Shown piece by piece: positions 33,006 to 41,167 of a DNA stretch of 64,000 nt. Both the position numbers and the translations under genes were made by a program. Origin of the DNA: Streptomyces sp. R41 (GTDB lineage Bacteria; Actinomycetota; Actinomycetes; Streptomycetales; Streptomycetaceae); assembly GCF_041053055.1 (NCBI RefSeq), contig NZ_CP163443.1, positions 3,906,001 to 3,970,000 of the forward strand, given 5' to 3'. Positions within the stretch are counted from its first letter, which is position 1, and every line of letters begins with the position of its first letter. Below the pieces are notes generated by a model. The model was not told the DNA's origin. It saw only the letters and a program-made list of their open reading frames with translations, and did not search any database.

Positions 33006-33977
33006 ATGGAAGAACTGCTTGCCACGCCCGCCCGGGTGTACGTCGCCGGCCACCGGGGACTCGTCGGCTCCGCGGTCACTCGCCGCCTGAGGGCCGACGG
33101 ACATGAGGTCCTCGCCCGGACCCGGTCCGAACTCGATCTGCGCGACCCGACCGCCACGGCGGCCTATCTGCGCGACGCCCGACCGGACGCGGTCGTCCTG
33201 GGCGCAGCCAAGGTGGGCGGCATCATGGCCAACAGCACGTACCCGGTGCAGTTCATCGAGGACAACCTGCGCATCCAGCTGAACGTGATCTCCGCGGCCC
33301 ATGCCGTCGGCGTACGCCGCCTGCTGTTTCTGGGGTCGTCATGCATCTACCCCCGGCTCGCACCGCAGCCGATCCGGGAAGAGGCCCTGCTCTCCGGCCC
33401 CTTGGAGGCGACCAACCAGCCGTATGCGCTGGCCAAGATCGCGGGCATCGTCCAGGTCCAGTCCTACCGGCAGCAGTACGGTGCCTCGTACATCTCCGCG
33501 ATGCCGACGAATCTCTACGGGCCCGGCGACAACTTCGACCTGGAGTCCTCGCACGTCCTGCCGGCCCTCGTCCGCCGCTTCCACGAAGCGAAGCGGGACC
33601 GGCTCGACGAGGTCGTGCTGTGGGGAAGCGGCACCCCGCGCCGCGAGTTCCTGCACGTCGACGATCTCGCCGACGCGTGTGTGACGTTGCTGCGCCGGTA
33701 CGACGGCGACGAGCCGGTCAACGTCGGCCGCGGCGAGGACCTGACGATCCGTGAACTGGCCGAGATCGTCCGGGAGGTCGTCGGTTTCGAGGGGCGGATC
33801 GGTTTCGACCCGACCAAGCCCGACGGCACACCGCGCAAACTGCTGGACGTCTCCCGCATGACCGCTCTCGGCTGGCGGCCGCGGATCGGCCTGCGCGACG
33901 GCATCGCGGCCACCTACGCCTCATGGCTGAGCTCTGCGGAGCCGGAGACCCTGCCCGGGCCAGCGGCCCGCGTCTGA
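33006..33977 (+). CDS. fcl: GDP-L-fucose synthase
   Basis: The 323-residue SDR enzyme has VYVAGHRGLVGSAVTRRL as the NADP loop, LFLGSSCIYPRLAPQPIREE, and the catalytic YALAKIAG (Tyr, Lys). MPTNLYGPGDNFDLESSHVLPA and FLHVDDLADA are also characteristic of WcaG/Fcl. It epimerises and reduces GDP-4-keto-6-deoxy-mannose to GDP-L-fucose. It is divergent from the wcaF operon and convergent with the WcaJ-like gene, which ends only three bases away. With gmd it makes fucose a very likely constituent of the polymer. Confidence 0.95.
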   Translation: MEELLATPARVYVAGHRGLVGSAVTRRLRADGHEVLARTRSELDLRDPTATAAYLRDARPDAVVLGAAKVGGIMANSTYPVQFIEDNLRIQLNVISAAHAVGVRRLLFLGSSCIYPRLAPQPIREEALLSGPLEATNQPYALAKIAGIVQVQSYRQQYGASYISAMPTNLYGPGDNFDLESSHVLPALVRRFHEAKRDRLDEVVLWGSGTPRREFLHVDDLADACVTLLRRYDGDEPVNVGRGEDLTIRELAEIVREVVGFEGRIGFDPTKPDGTPRKLLDVSRMTALGWRPRIGLRDGIAATYASWLSSAEPETLPGPAARV

Positions 33978-33980
33978 GGC

Positions 33981-35450
33981 TCAGTACGCCCCGCGGCCGT
34001 CCAGCACGGCGCGGACCGTGCGGGCCATGACACTCACGTCCCACGACCACGACCAGTTGTCCACGTACCGCAGGTCCAGCGAGACGGTCTCGTGCCAGGA
34101 CAGGTCGGACCGTCCGCTGACCTGCCACAACCCGGTGAGGCCCGGCTTGACGTCCAGTCGGCGCATCTCCACCTCGTCGTAGCGTGCCACCTCCTCCGGG
34201 AGCGGCGGGCGCGGACCGACCAGCGACATGTGACCGAGCAGGACATTGACCAACTGCGGGAGTTCGTCGAGGGAGTAGCGGCGCAGGAAGCGGCCCACGG
34301 AGGTGACGCGCGGATCCCGGCGCATCTTGAACATGTGCCCGTCGTTCTCGTTTGCCGCCTCCAGATCGCTCTGCAGCCGGTCCGCGTCCACCACCATCGT
34401 CCGGAACTTCCACATGGGGAACTGCACGCCGTTCCTTCCCACCCGCGTCTGGCGGTAGAAGACCGGACCGGGTGAGCCCAGGCGGACGGCAAGGGCGAGG
34501 ACGGCGAACAACGGACCGAGCGCGCCGATGAGAAGGAGTGTGCCCAACCGGTCCATGGCGGCCTTCACGAACGTCTGCGCACCGTCGCGAGTGGGCGGTG
34601 CGATGTGCAGCAGGGTGAGTCCGGCCACCGAAGTGAGCCGGACCCGGCGACGGGCCACCTCGATGATGCCGGGCAGCACCATGAGCGGACACCCCCGGTC
34701 GTGCAGCGCCCAGGACAGCCGACGCAGCCGGTCCCCGGACAGGTGCCGGCCCGGGGCCACGAAGACCAGGTCGGCGCCGAGTTCCTCGGCCGCCTCCGCC
34801 ACGGCGGAGTCATCTGCGGGGCCGTCGGGCTCGTCGGCCGCGAGCCTGAGACAGACCGGTACGCCGGACGGCACCTCGCCCTCTCCCACCGCGCAGGCCC
34901 CGACGACCACGTATTCGTGGTCGGTGCGCTGGGCGAGTTGCCCGATGACACTCTCCACCGTCTCGGCCTCCCCGACGACGAGGACATGGCGCAGACCGCG
35001 GGCGTCCCGGCACGCGGACCGCAGGTGACGGAGGATCAGCCGGCGGGCGACGACGGCAACGACGAGCGCGGGCAGGAGCGCACCGACGGCCGCCGTGGGC
35101 ACATTGCCGAGACCGCACATGGTGCGCACCACCGCCAGAATGCCGAGCAGCACCAGCCAGTCCCGGAACACCGGCCCGATCGGACGGCCCTCGCCCAAGG
35201 CCCAGTGGGCGTAACGCTTGCCGGACCACCCCACGAGCAGCCAGGTGATGGTCACGACCGCCGTCTGGTCCACGACGTGGGCTTCCTCCAGTGCGCAGAG
35301 GGTGGCCGCCACCGGCAGCGCCGTCGCGACGACATCGGCGCAGACCGCGACGCGTCCGCACCACCGGGTCTTCGGGTCCGTACGTAGGCCCGGCCGGCGC
35401 GACGGGGCGGTGGCCGCCCGTCGTGATGCCGCGGTTCTGAACCGTTGCAT
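33981..35450 (-). CDS. wcaJ: WcaJ/RfbP-like polyprenyl sugar-phosphate transferase
   Basis: ATG 35450 follows AGGGAGAGCC; the frame is open to 35549, but the extra part is weak. The 489-residue protein has four N-terminal membrane helices, a nucleotide-fold-like middle domain, and a further helix (AMDRLGTLLLIGALGPLF). It ends in the bacterial sugar transferase domain with VFYRQTRVGRNG, FPMWKFRTM, SLDELPQLVNVLLGHMSLVGPRPP and KPGLTGLWQVSGR. It starts repeat-unit assembly by moving a sugar-1-phosphate to undecaprenyl phosphate. A broken copy of its C-terminus lies at 18365-18545. The upstream region is AT-rich. Confidence 0.92.
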   Translation of the reverse strand: MQRFRTAASRRAATAPSRRPGLRTDPKTRWCGRVAVCADVVATALPVAATLCALEEAHVVDQTAVVTITWLLVGWSGKRYAHWALGEGRPIGPVFRDWLVLLGILAVVRTMCGLGNVPTAAVGALLPALVVAVVARRLILRHLRSACRDARGLRHVLVVGEAETVESVIGQLAQRTDHEYVVVGACAVGEGEVPSGVPVCLRLAADEPDGPADDSAVAEAAEELGADLVFVAPGRHLSGDRLRRLSWALHDRGCPLMVLPGIIEVARRRVRLTSVAGLTLLHIAPPTRDGAQTFVKAAMDRLGTLLLIGALGPLFAVLALAVRLGSPGPVFYRQTRVGRNGVQFPMWKFRTMVVDADRLQSDLEAANENDGHMFKMRRDPRVTSVGRFLRRYSLDELPQLVNVLLGHMSLVGPRPPLPEEVARYDEVEMRRLDVKPGLTGLWQVSGRSDLSWHETVSLDLRYVDNWSWSWDVSVMARTVRAVLDGRGAY

Positions 35451-35640
35451 GGCTCTCCCTGGTGCCGGGACGGAGATGGACCGGGGCGGCCGTGACGTCC
35501 AGCGGGTGAGCGAGGGCGCCCCTGTTCGATATCTCCACCTATGTACCACTACTTATAGTTCATTTACCTCATATCTCTTGGCGCCACATCCACAGACCAT
35601 CACTCCGCGCGAAACGCAGTGCGCACCTTGCCCGGAGTGG

Positions 35641-35671
35641 CGGGTGCCGGGCGCGAGGCGTCCGGCACCCG
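35641..35671 (-). terminator. Terminator of the heptad-repeat surface protein gene
   Basis: CGGGTGCCGG (35641-35650) pairs perfectly with CCGGCACCCG (35662-35671) around an 11-base loop. It lies six bases past the stop. Confidence 0.7.
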
Positions 35672-35676
35672 GTGCA

Positions 35677-36321
35677 CTACCGACGGGACGTGGCCCGGCC
35701 TCGCCGGTACAGGACGGTCCCGGCGGCCAGCAGCGCCCCGCTGACGGCCGTGGCCGCGAGGACGCTCTCGGCGCCGGTTTCGGCCATCTTCGGAGGCGCG
35801 GGCGGAGGGGTCCACGTCACGGGCGGTGTCTTCACGGTAGGCGTGGGCGCCGGGGTGCTCTTCTTGGGAGGCGGTGGCGTCTTCGTCTTGCTGGGTGTGG
35901 GCGTGGGCGTGACTTCGTGGTGGGAGCACTCGCAGGAGGGCTTGCCACTCGGCTCGTCGGAACCGTATGCGGAAGTGTCGTCTCCGTAATCTGACGTGTC
36001 GTCTCCGTACGCGGACTTGTCGTCTTCGTACCCGGACGTGCCATCTCCGTCTCCGGACCCGCCATGGCCGTACCTGAACCTGCCATGGCCGTACGGGGAC
36101 CTGACATGTCCGTAGGCGGACCTGCCATGTCCGTATGCGGTCTCCGAGGCAACCGGCTCACCCGGGGCGTCCCGCTGAACCGTGTTGCCCGACAGCACAG
36201 CGGGTGACTCGGCCGCGGTCCCAAGCATGAGGGGGGCCGCGGATGCCCATGTGCCGTACAGAGACAGGGCGCTTGTCGCGGCGGCGGCCACGACCAATCC
36301 CTTGCTCAGGGTCTGTCGCAC
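35677..36321 (-). CDS. Sortase-anchored surface protein with chaplin leader and heptad repeats
   Basis: The 214-residue product starts at GTG 36321 with AGAGGAAG upstream. Its leader MRQTLSKGLVVAAAATSALS and the following ESPAVLSGNTVQ match the start of chaplins, the hydrophobic aerial-hypha amyloid proteins. The rest of the chaplin domain is absent. In its place are nine heptads (residues 63-125): four His/Arg-rich of type YGHGRSA, one DGDGTSG, and four Asp-rich of type YGDDTSA. Then come CECSHH, a Pro/Thr/Lys-rich wall-spanning linker, MAETG at 179-183, a membrane helix and an RRGRATSRR tail. It should be attached to peptidoglycan by a class E sortase. The function is unknown. Confidence 0.8.
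   Translation of the reverse strand: MRQTLSKGLVVAAAATSALSLYGTWASAAPLMLGTAAESPAVLSGNTVQRDAPGEPVASETAYGHGRSAYGHVRSPYGHGRFRYGHGGSGDGDGTSGYEDDKSAYGDDTSDYGDDTSAYGSDEPSGKPSCECSHHEVTPTPTPSKTKTPPPPKKSTPAPTPTVKTPPVTWTPPPAPPKMAETGAESVLAATAVSGALLAAGTVLYRRGRATSRR
35947..36135 (-). repeat. Nine 21-bp coding repeats (heptads)
   Basis: The stretch encodes nine consecutive seven-residue units beginning mostly with Tyr-Gly. The first four are basic, the last four acidic. Neighbouring units share nucleotide blocks such as TATGGACATGGCAG-like sequences, so expansion by slippage is likely. Confidence 0.75.
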
Positions 36322-36539
36322 TCTCGTTGTCTTCCTCTCAGGCGGGAATGGGAAGCCGGCGTCGGTCGTTGACGCGATCTCGTCGAGCCGGTTCCGCAGG
36401 GTCGTCGCAGGGACCGTGATGCCGCACGTTCACACTTGCCACGACCTGCAGACTGTGAACGAGATATGGAGGCCCGAAGAAACCGGTACGCGTCAAATGC
36501 CCGGTAAATCACCCGAACGCCCGCCTGCGCCCGAAGGGC

Positions 36540-38459
36540 TCACTCGCCGTACAACGCCTCGATCTGCTCCCTGTACGCGGTCATCACCGCATGCCGCTTG
36601 ACCTTCAGGGACGGGGTGAGCAGCCCGTTCTCCTCGCTGAACTCGCCCTCGACCAGCGCGAAGGCGCGGATCGACTCGGCACGTGAGACGGCCTCGTTGG
36701 CGTAGTCCACGGCCCTCTGCACGTCGGCGCGCATCCGCGGGTCGCGGACCACCTTCGACATCGGCGTGTCCGGGGGCAGTTTGCGGACCGACAGCCAGTG
36801 GGCGACCGCCTCGGGGTCGAGGGTGATCAGGGCGGCGACGAAGGGGCGGTTGTCGCCGACGACGAGGCACTGGCCGATGGGCGGGCGGCTGCGCAGGCGG
36901 TCCTCCAGGACGGCCGGGGAGACGTTCTTGCCGCCGGAGGTGACGAGGATGTCCTTCTTGCGGCCGGTGATGGTGAGGTAGCCGTCGCCGTCGAGGGAGC
37001 CGAGGTCGCCTGTGGCGAACCAGCCGTCGGTAAGGACCGCGTCGGTGGCCGCCGGGTTGTTCCAGTACGCCCCGAAGACCACCCCGCCCTTGATGAGGAC
37101 CTCCCCGTCGTCGGCGATGCGGACCGCGGTGCCGGGGACCGGGAGGCCGACCGTGCCTGGACGCGGCTTCAGCGGCGGGACGATGGTGGCGGCGGCGGTG
37201 GTCTCGGTCAGGCCGTAGCCCTCGTAGACGATGATTCCGGCCGCGTAGAAGAAGAGGTTGAGGTTGCGGTCGAGCGGGGAGCCGCCGCTGATGGCGTAGT
37301 GCGCCCGGCCGCCGAGTTCCTTGCGGATACGGCGGTAGACCAGCAGGTCGTACAGCGCCCAGGCGGCGTACAGGCCGGGTCCCGGACCCTTGCCCACGCC
37401 GAGGAATTTGTTCAGGTACGCCTCTGCGAAGCGGACGCCGATGCGGTCGGCGCGGTCGAAGGAGGCGCCCCTGCCGATCTTCTCGGCGGTGGCGCGCCCG
37501 GTGTCGTGGATCTTCTCGAAGAGGTACGGGACGCCGACCAGGAAGGTCGGGCGGAACTCCTTGAGCGCCGGGCGGAGTTCGTCGGGCTTGATGCTCGGGC
37601 AGTGGCCGATCTCGATGCGGGCCATCAGACAGGCGATCTGGAGGCAGCGGCCCAGGATGTGGGCGAGCGGGAGGAAGAGAAGGGTCGACGCGGTCTGGCC
37701 GGTGACCTCCTTGAAGATGGGGTGCAGCAGCTCGACCGTGTTGGCGGCCTCGGCGTGGAGGTTGGCGTGCGTGAGGACGCAGCCCTTGGGTTTGCCCGTG
37801 GTTCCGGAGGTGTAGCAGACCGTCGCGATCGTGTCGGGGGTGAGGGCGGCGCGGCGCTTGGCGACCTCCTCGTCCGGGATGTCCCGCCCCAGAGCGGCGA
37901 GTTCACCGATCGCGTCCGCGTCCAGTTGCCACACGCGCGGGGATTCGGGATGCCGGGCCGTGCCGGTCGCCACGGTGTCGGCGTTCTCGGCGGTCTCGAC
38001 GATCACGAAGCGCGCGCCCGAGTCCCGTACGATCCACTCCACCTGCTCGGCGGACGAGGTCGCGTAGATGGGGACGGACTGGCCGCCGGCCGCCCAGATC
38101 GCGAAGTCGAGGACCGTCCACTCGTAGCGCGTACGGGACATCACCGCGACCCGGGCCCCCGGTTCGAGCCCCGCCGCGATCAACCCCTTTGCGGCAGCGG
38201 TGACTTCGCGGGCGAAGGCCGCTGCGGTCACCGGGTGCCAGGCGCCGTGCTCCCTGCGGCGCAGGACGACCGTGTCGGGCGCCTCGGCCGCGTTGGTGAA
38301 GGGCAGGTCGGCGGTGCTGCCGGCGGTGGGGCTCGGTGCCAGCCGGGCGGTGCGCGCCTCACGCACCACTCCGGCCGCGTCCCTGATCAGCTCCACCTTG
38401 CTGCGACCGGCCAGGTCGGTGCGCTGCCTGGCCCGTTTCAGATCCTTGCGTACGCCCAT
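36540..38459 (-). CDS. Long-chain fatty-acid-CoA ligase (FadD15-like)
   Basis: The 639-residue enzyme has the AMP-binding P-loop YTSGTTGKPKGCVLTHANL, the EGYGLTETTAA motif, WFATGDLGSLDGDGYLTITGRKKD and a C-terminal KVKRHAVMTAYREQIEALY. These identify the ANL superfamily, with closest style to mycobacterial FadD15 and related acyl-CoA synthetases. It activates fatty acids with ATP and CoA in the cytosol. The length is normal. It appears monocistronic, with 83 bases to the upstream minus-strand lipoprotein gene. Confidence 0.93.
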   Translation of the reverse strand: MGVRKDLKRARQRTDLAGRSKVELIRDAAGVVREARTARLAPSPTAGSTADLPFTNAAEAPDTVVLRRREHGAWHPVTAAAFAREVTAAAKGLIAAGLEPGARVAVMSRTRYEWTVLDFAIWAAGGQSVPIYATSSAEQVEWIVRDSGARFVIVETAENADTVATGTARHPESPRVWQLDADAIGELAALGRDIPDEEVAKRRAALTPDTIATVCYTSGTTGKPKGCVLTHANLHAEAANTVELLHPIFKEVTGQTASTLLFLPLAHILGRCLQIACLMARIEIGHCPSIKPDELRPALKEFRPTFLVGVPYLFEKIHDTGRATAEKIGRGASFDRADRIGVRFAEAYLNKFLGVGKGPGPGLYAAWALYDLLVYRRIRKELGGRAHYAISGGSPLDRNLNLFFYAAGIIVYEGYGLTETTAAATIVPPLKPRPGTVGLPVPGTAVRIADDGEVLIKGGVVFGAYWNNPAATDAVLTDGWFATGDLGSLDGDGYLTITGRKKDILVTSGGKNVSPAVLEDRLRSRPPIGQCLVVGDNRPFVAALITLDPEAVAHWLSVRKLPPDTPMSKVVRDPRMRADVQRAVDYANEAVSRAESIRAFALVEGEFSEENGLLTPSLKVKRHAVMTAYREQIEALYGE

Positions 38460-38542
38460 GGTGGCTCCCGGTCGCAGGGTTCTTACTCGCAGGTCAACTT
38501 ACTCGGGCGTAATGGAAATTCAATGGGTTGGACACAGGTCGG

Positions 38543-40150
38543 CTACCCGGAACAGCCCAGCTCGCAGTTGCTCGCTCGGCGCGCCTGCTCGATCGCGGTC
38601 GCCAGGCCGCCTGTCGCCGTGTCCTGCGAGGTGTTCGCCAGTTTGCGCGCGCGGGTGGCGAGTTCGCCGAGGGGCAGGGCGCCGGGCAGGGAGCTGCTCC
38701 AGCGGGCGTCGTCGGCGCGCAGGGCGTCGGCGAAGTAGGCGGCCACGGCGGCGACTTGGAAGGAGGTGGGTGAGGTCCACAGGTCGTCGTGGAGGGCGGT
38801 CGTCTCCAGCTGGCCGGAGGCCTCGTGCGGGGCGCGGGTGTCCGGGTCGAGCCAGCGGACGCTCGCGGTCGCGAGGTGGCCGGAGGCGCCGGGCCTGGTG
38901 CGGACGGCGTAGAGGGCGGTCACGGTGTGGCCGGGGCCCACCTCGCCGCCGTCCACCCGGTCGTTGCGGAAGTCCTCGTCGGCGACCTTGCGGTTGTCGT
39001 AGCCGATCAGCCGGAACTTCTCGACCGTCTGCGGGTCGAAGGCGACCTGCGCCTTGGCGTCGCGGGCCGTGAGGTCGATGTTCTGCGGAAGCTGCTCGCA
39101 GAAGACTTTGCGGGCGTCGTCCTTGTTCGAGACGTAGGTGGTGTGGCCGTCGCCCTTGTCGGCGAGGCGTTCCATCAGGGCGTCGCCGTAGTCGCTGCCC
39201 ACGCCGACGCCGAAGAGGGTGATGCCGTGCTCGCGGCGGGCGCCGGAGATCCGCTCCAGGATGCTGTCCGCGTCCGTGTCGCCGGTGTTGGCGAGTGCGT
39301 CGGAGATCAGCACGACCCGGTTGGTGGCGCCCTCGCGCAGTCCCTCGACCGCCGCGTCGTACCCGGTGTCCACGCCCGCGCCGAGATTGGTCGACTCCTG
39401 CGGCTCCAGGCCGTCGATCGCGTCGTGCACGCGGCCGCGGTGGTCGCCGAGGCGGGTCATCGGCAGGACGGTCTCGGCGTCGTCGCTGAAGGTGACCAGG
39501 GCGACCGAGTCGTCGTCGCGCAGCCGGTCGGTCATCACGTCGAGGGAGTCCTTGGCCAGGTCGAGGCGGCCCGGTTCCTCCATCGAGCCGGAGACGTCGA
39601 TGACGAACGTGAGGGCGGCGGGCGGTCGTTCGCGGTCGTCCTCGGCGGCGCGGGTGGCGAGGCCGACCCTGACCAGCGACCAGCGGTCGTCGTCCGTGCG
39701 GGCTCCGTCGACGGTGACCGAGAAGCCGTTGCCGTCGGGGCGCTCGTAGTTCTGGCGGAAGCTGTTGACGAACTCCTCGGGGCGGATGGTGGAGGGGTCG
39801 GGGATCCGCCCGTTCGCGAGGGTGCGGCGCGCGTAGCCGTACGAGGCGGTGTCGACGTCGAGGGCGAAGGTGGAGAGGTAGTCGGGGGACGGCGCGACCT
39901 CGCGGTCGGGGGCGCCGGTCTGCTCGCCCTCCTGCTGTCCCTGCGCCGTGCCCGATGACGGCTGGGCGGGGGCGGGCAGGGGGAGGTTGCGCCCGCCGGA
40001 TTTTTCGGCACCGTCCGACGTGTTCGAGTTGCCGCTGCCGCTCGCGCTGCATCCCGTCAGCAGCACGGCGCCCGCCGCCGTCAGCGCGAGCAGGGTGCCG
40101 CGGAGCCTACGGCTTCCTGTGGCCTGCGTCCGTATGTGGTCCATCCCCAT
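38543..40150 (-). CDS. VWA-domain lipoprotein (YfbK-like)
   Basis: The start chosen is ATG 40150 after GAGGGGG; a longer frame to 40237 lacks a ribosome site. The product has about 535 residues. A lipoprotein signal with LLTGC lipobox leads to a linker, then a domain with VDTASYGYARRTLANGRIPDP. The von Willebrand factor type A domain follows, with an intact MIDAS motif (DVSGSM) and later ISDALAN. The C-terminal part matches DUF3520. It is anchored to the outer face of the membrane and probably binds protein ligands in a Mg-dependent way. The neighbours do not indicate the partner. Confidence 0.88.
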   Translation of the reverse strand: MGMDHIRTQATGSRRLRGTLLALTAAGAVLLTGCSASGSGNSNTSDGAEKSGGRNLPLPAPAQPSSGTAQGQQEGEQTGAPDREVAPSPDYLSTFALDVDTASYGYARRTLANGRIPDPSTIRPEEFVNSFRQNYERPDGNGFSVTVDGARTDDDRWSLVRVGLATRAAEDDRERPPAALTFVIDVSGSMEEPGRLDLAKDSLDVMTDRLRDDDSVALVTFSDDAETVLPMTRLGDHRGRVHDAIDGLEPQESTNLGAGVDTGYDAAVEGLREGATNRVVLISDALANTGDTDADSILERISGARREHGITLFGVGVGSDYGDALMERLADKGDGHTTYVSNKDDARKVFCEQLPQNIDLTARDAKAQVAFDPQTVEKFRLIGYDNRKVADEDFRNDRVDGGEVGPGHTVTALYAVRTRPGASGHLATASVRWLDPDTRAPHEASGQLETTALHDDLWTSPTSFQVAAVAAYFADALRADDARWSSSLPGALPLGELATRARKLANTSQDTATGGLATAIEQARRASNCELGCSG

Positions 40151-40303
40151 CTGAGCCCCCTCGGTGAGCGGCCTGTGTGTGGGCCGACGTCTGTGACTGT
40201 GACGTCCGAGGGGGCCGGGATGTGCGCTCCGGTGCATTGCGGATGGATCTCGAAGCGGCCACGGCGGGCGGCCGTCGAGACCGGTAGGTGATCCTCCGGA
40301 GAC

Positions 40304-41167
40304 CTAGGACACGATGTCCTTGCGCCGGAAACCGCGGAAGGCCAGGGCGAACAGCACGAGCGCATACGTTATGGAAATCGCCGTGCCCTGGATCATGCCG
40401 CTCCACTCCGGGTTCGGCTGAACGGCGTCGGCCCAGGCGAACTGCCAGTGCGCGGGCAGGAAGTCGCGCCAGTCGCCGAGAGCGGTGACCGCGTCCAGTA
40501 CGTTCCCCACGATCGTCAGGCCGACCGCGCCCCCGACCGCGCCCAGCGGGGCGTCCGTCTTGGTCGACAGCCAGAACGCGAGCCCCGCGGTGACCAGTTG
40601 GGACACGAAGATGTACGCGATCACCACGAGAAGCCGCTGGGTCGCGGTGCCCGCGGAGAGCGCGCCGCCGGTGGGGATCTCCAGGGGGCCCCAGCCATAG
40701 GCCGCAGTGCCCACCGCGATCGCGACGACCGGCAGCAGCGCCATCGCGGCGAGGCTGAGGCCGAGGGCGACGGTGAGCTTCGACCACAGCAGGCGGGCCC
40801 GGGGCACGGGAGCCGCCAGCAGATACCGCAGTGACGACCAGCTCGCCTCGGAGGCGATCGTGTCCCCGCAGAACAGCGCGACCGGGATCACCAGCAGAAA
40901 GCCCGCCGACACGAACAGGTTCACCGCGGCGAAGTTCGCGCCCGACGCGGTGGCCGTGTCCATCAGGGTGACCTGGCCGTTGCGCGAGCCGGGATCGCCG
41001 CCGATCGCGAACGCCACGACGAGGACGAAGGGCAGCGCCGCAAGGATCGCGCCCATGACGAGGGTGCGGCGCCGCTTCAACTGCCGGATCAGCTCCACGC
41101 GCAACGGAAGCGTGCGGCGCGCCCGGTACCCGTCGGCCGTCTCGGTGCGCTCCACGAGCGTGCTCAT
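40304..41167 (-). CDS. ABC-2 type transporter permease
   Basis: The 287-residue protein has six predicted membrane helices. The cytosolic N-terminus (RTLPLRVELIRQLKRRRTLVMGAILAALPF, in part) is typical of ABC-2 permeases, and so is the SEASWSSLRYLLAAPVPRARLL loop after helix 2. ATG 41167 overlaps the stop of the upstream hydrolase-ATPase gene (ATGA), so the two are made together and the permease should pair with that ATPase domain. The exported substrate is unknown. Confidence 0.88.
   Translation of the reverse strand: MSTLVERTETADGYRARRTLPLRVELIRQLKRRRTLVMGAILAALPFVLVVAFAIGGDPGSRNGQVTLMDTATASGANFAAVNLFVSAGFLLVIPVALFCGDTIASEASWSSLRYLLAAPVPRARLLWSKLTVALGLSLAAMALLPVVAIAVGTAAYGWGPLEIPTGGALSAGTATQRLLVVIAYIFVSQLVTAGLAFWLSTKTDAPLGAVGGAVGLTIVGNVLDAVTALGDWRDFLPAHWQFAWADAVQPNPEWSGMIQGTAISITYALVLFALAFRGFRRKDIVS

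Noticed and set aside
35947..36135. CRISPR-like regular repeats
   Set aside because: The 21-bp units are directly adjacent, in frame and encode heptads; there are no spacers.
36798..38738. Plus-strand open frame of about 646 codons opposite the acyl-CoA ligase
   Set aside because: It is antisense to a clear AMP-binding enzyme, its composition is Gly/Asp/Val/Arg-rich without motifs, and it arises from the GC-skewed codon positions.
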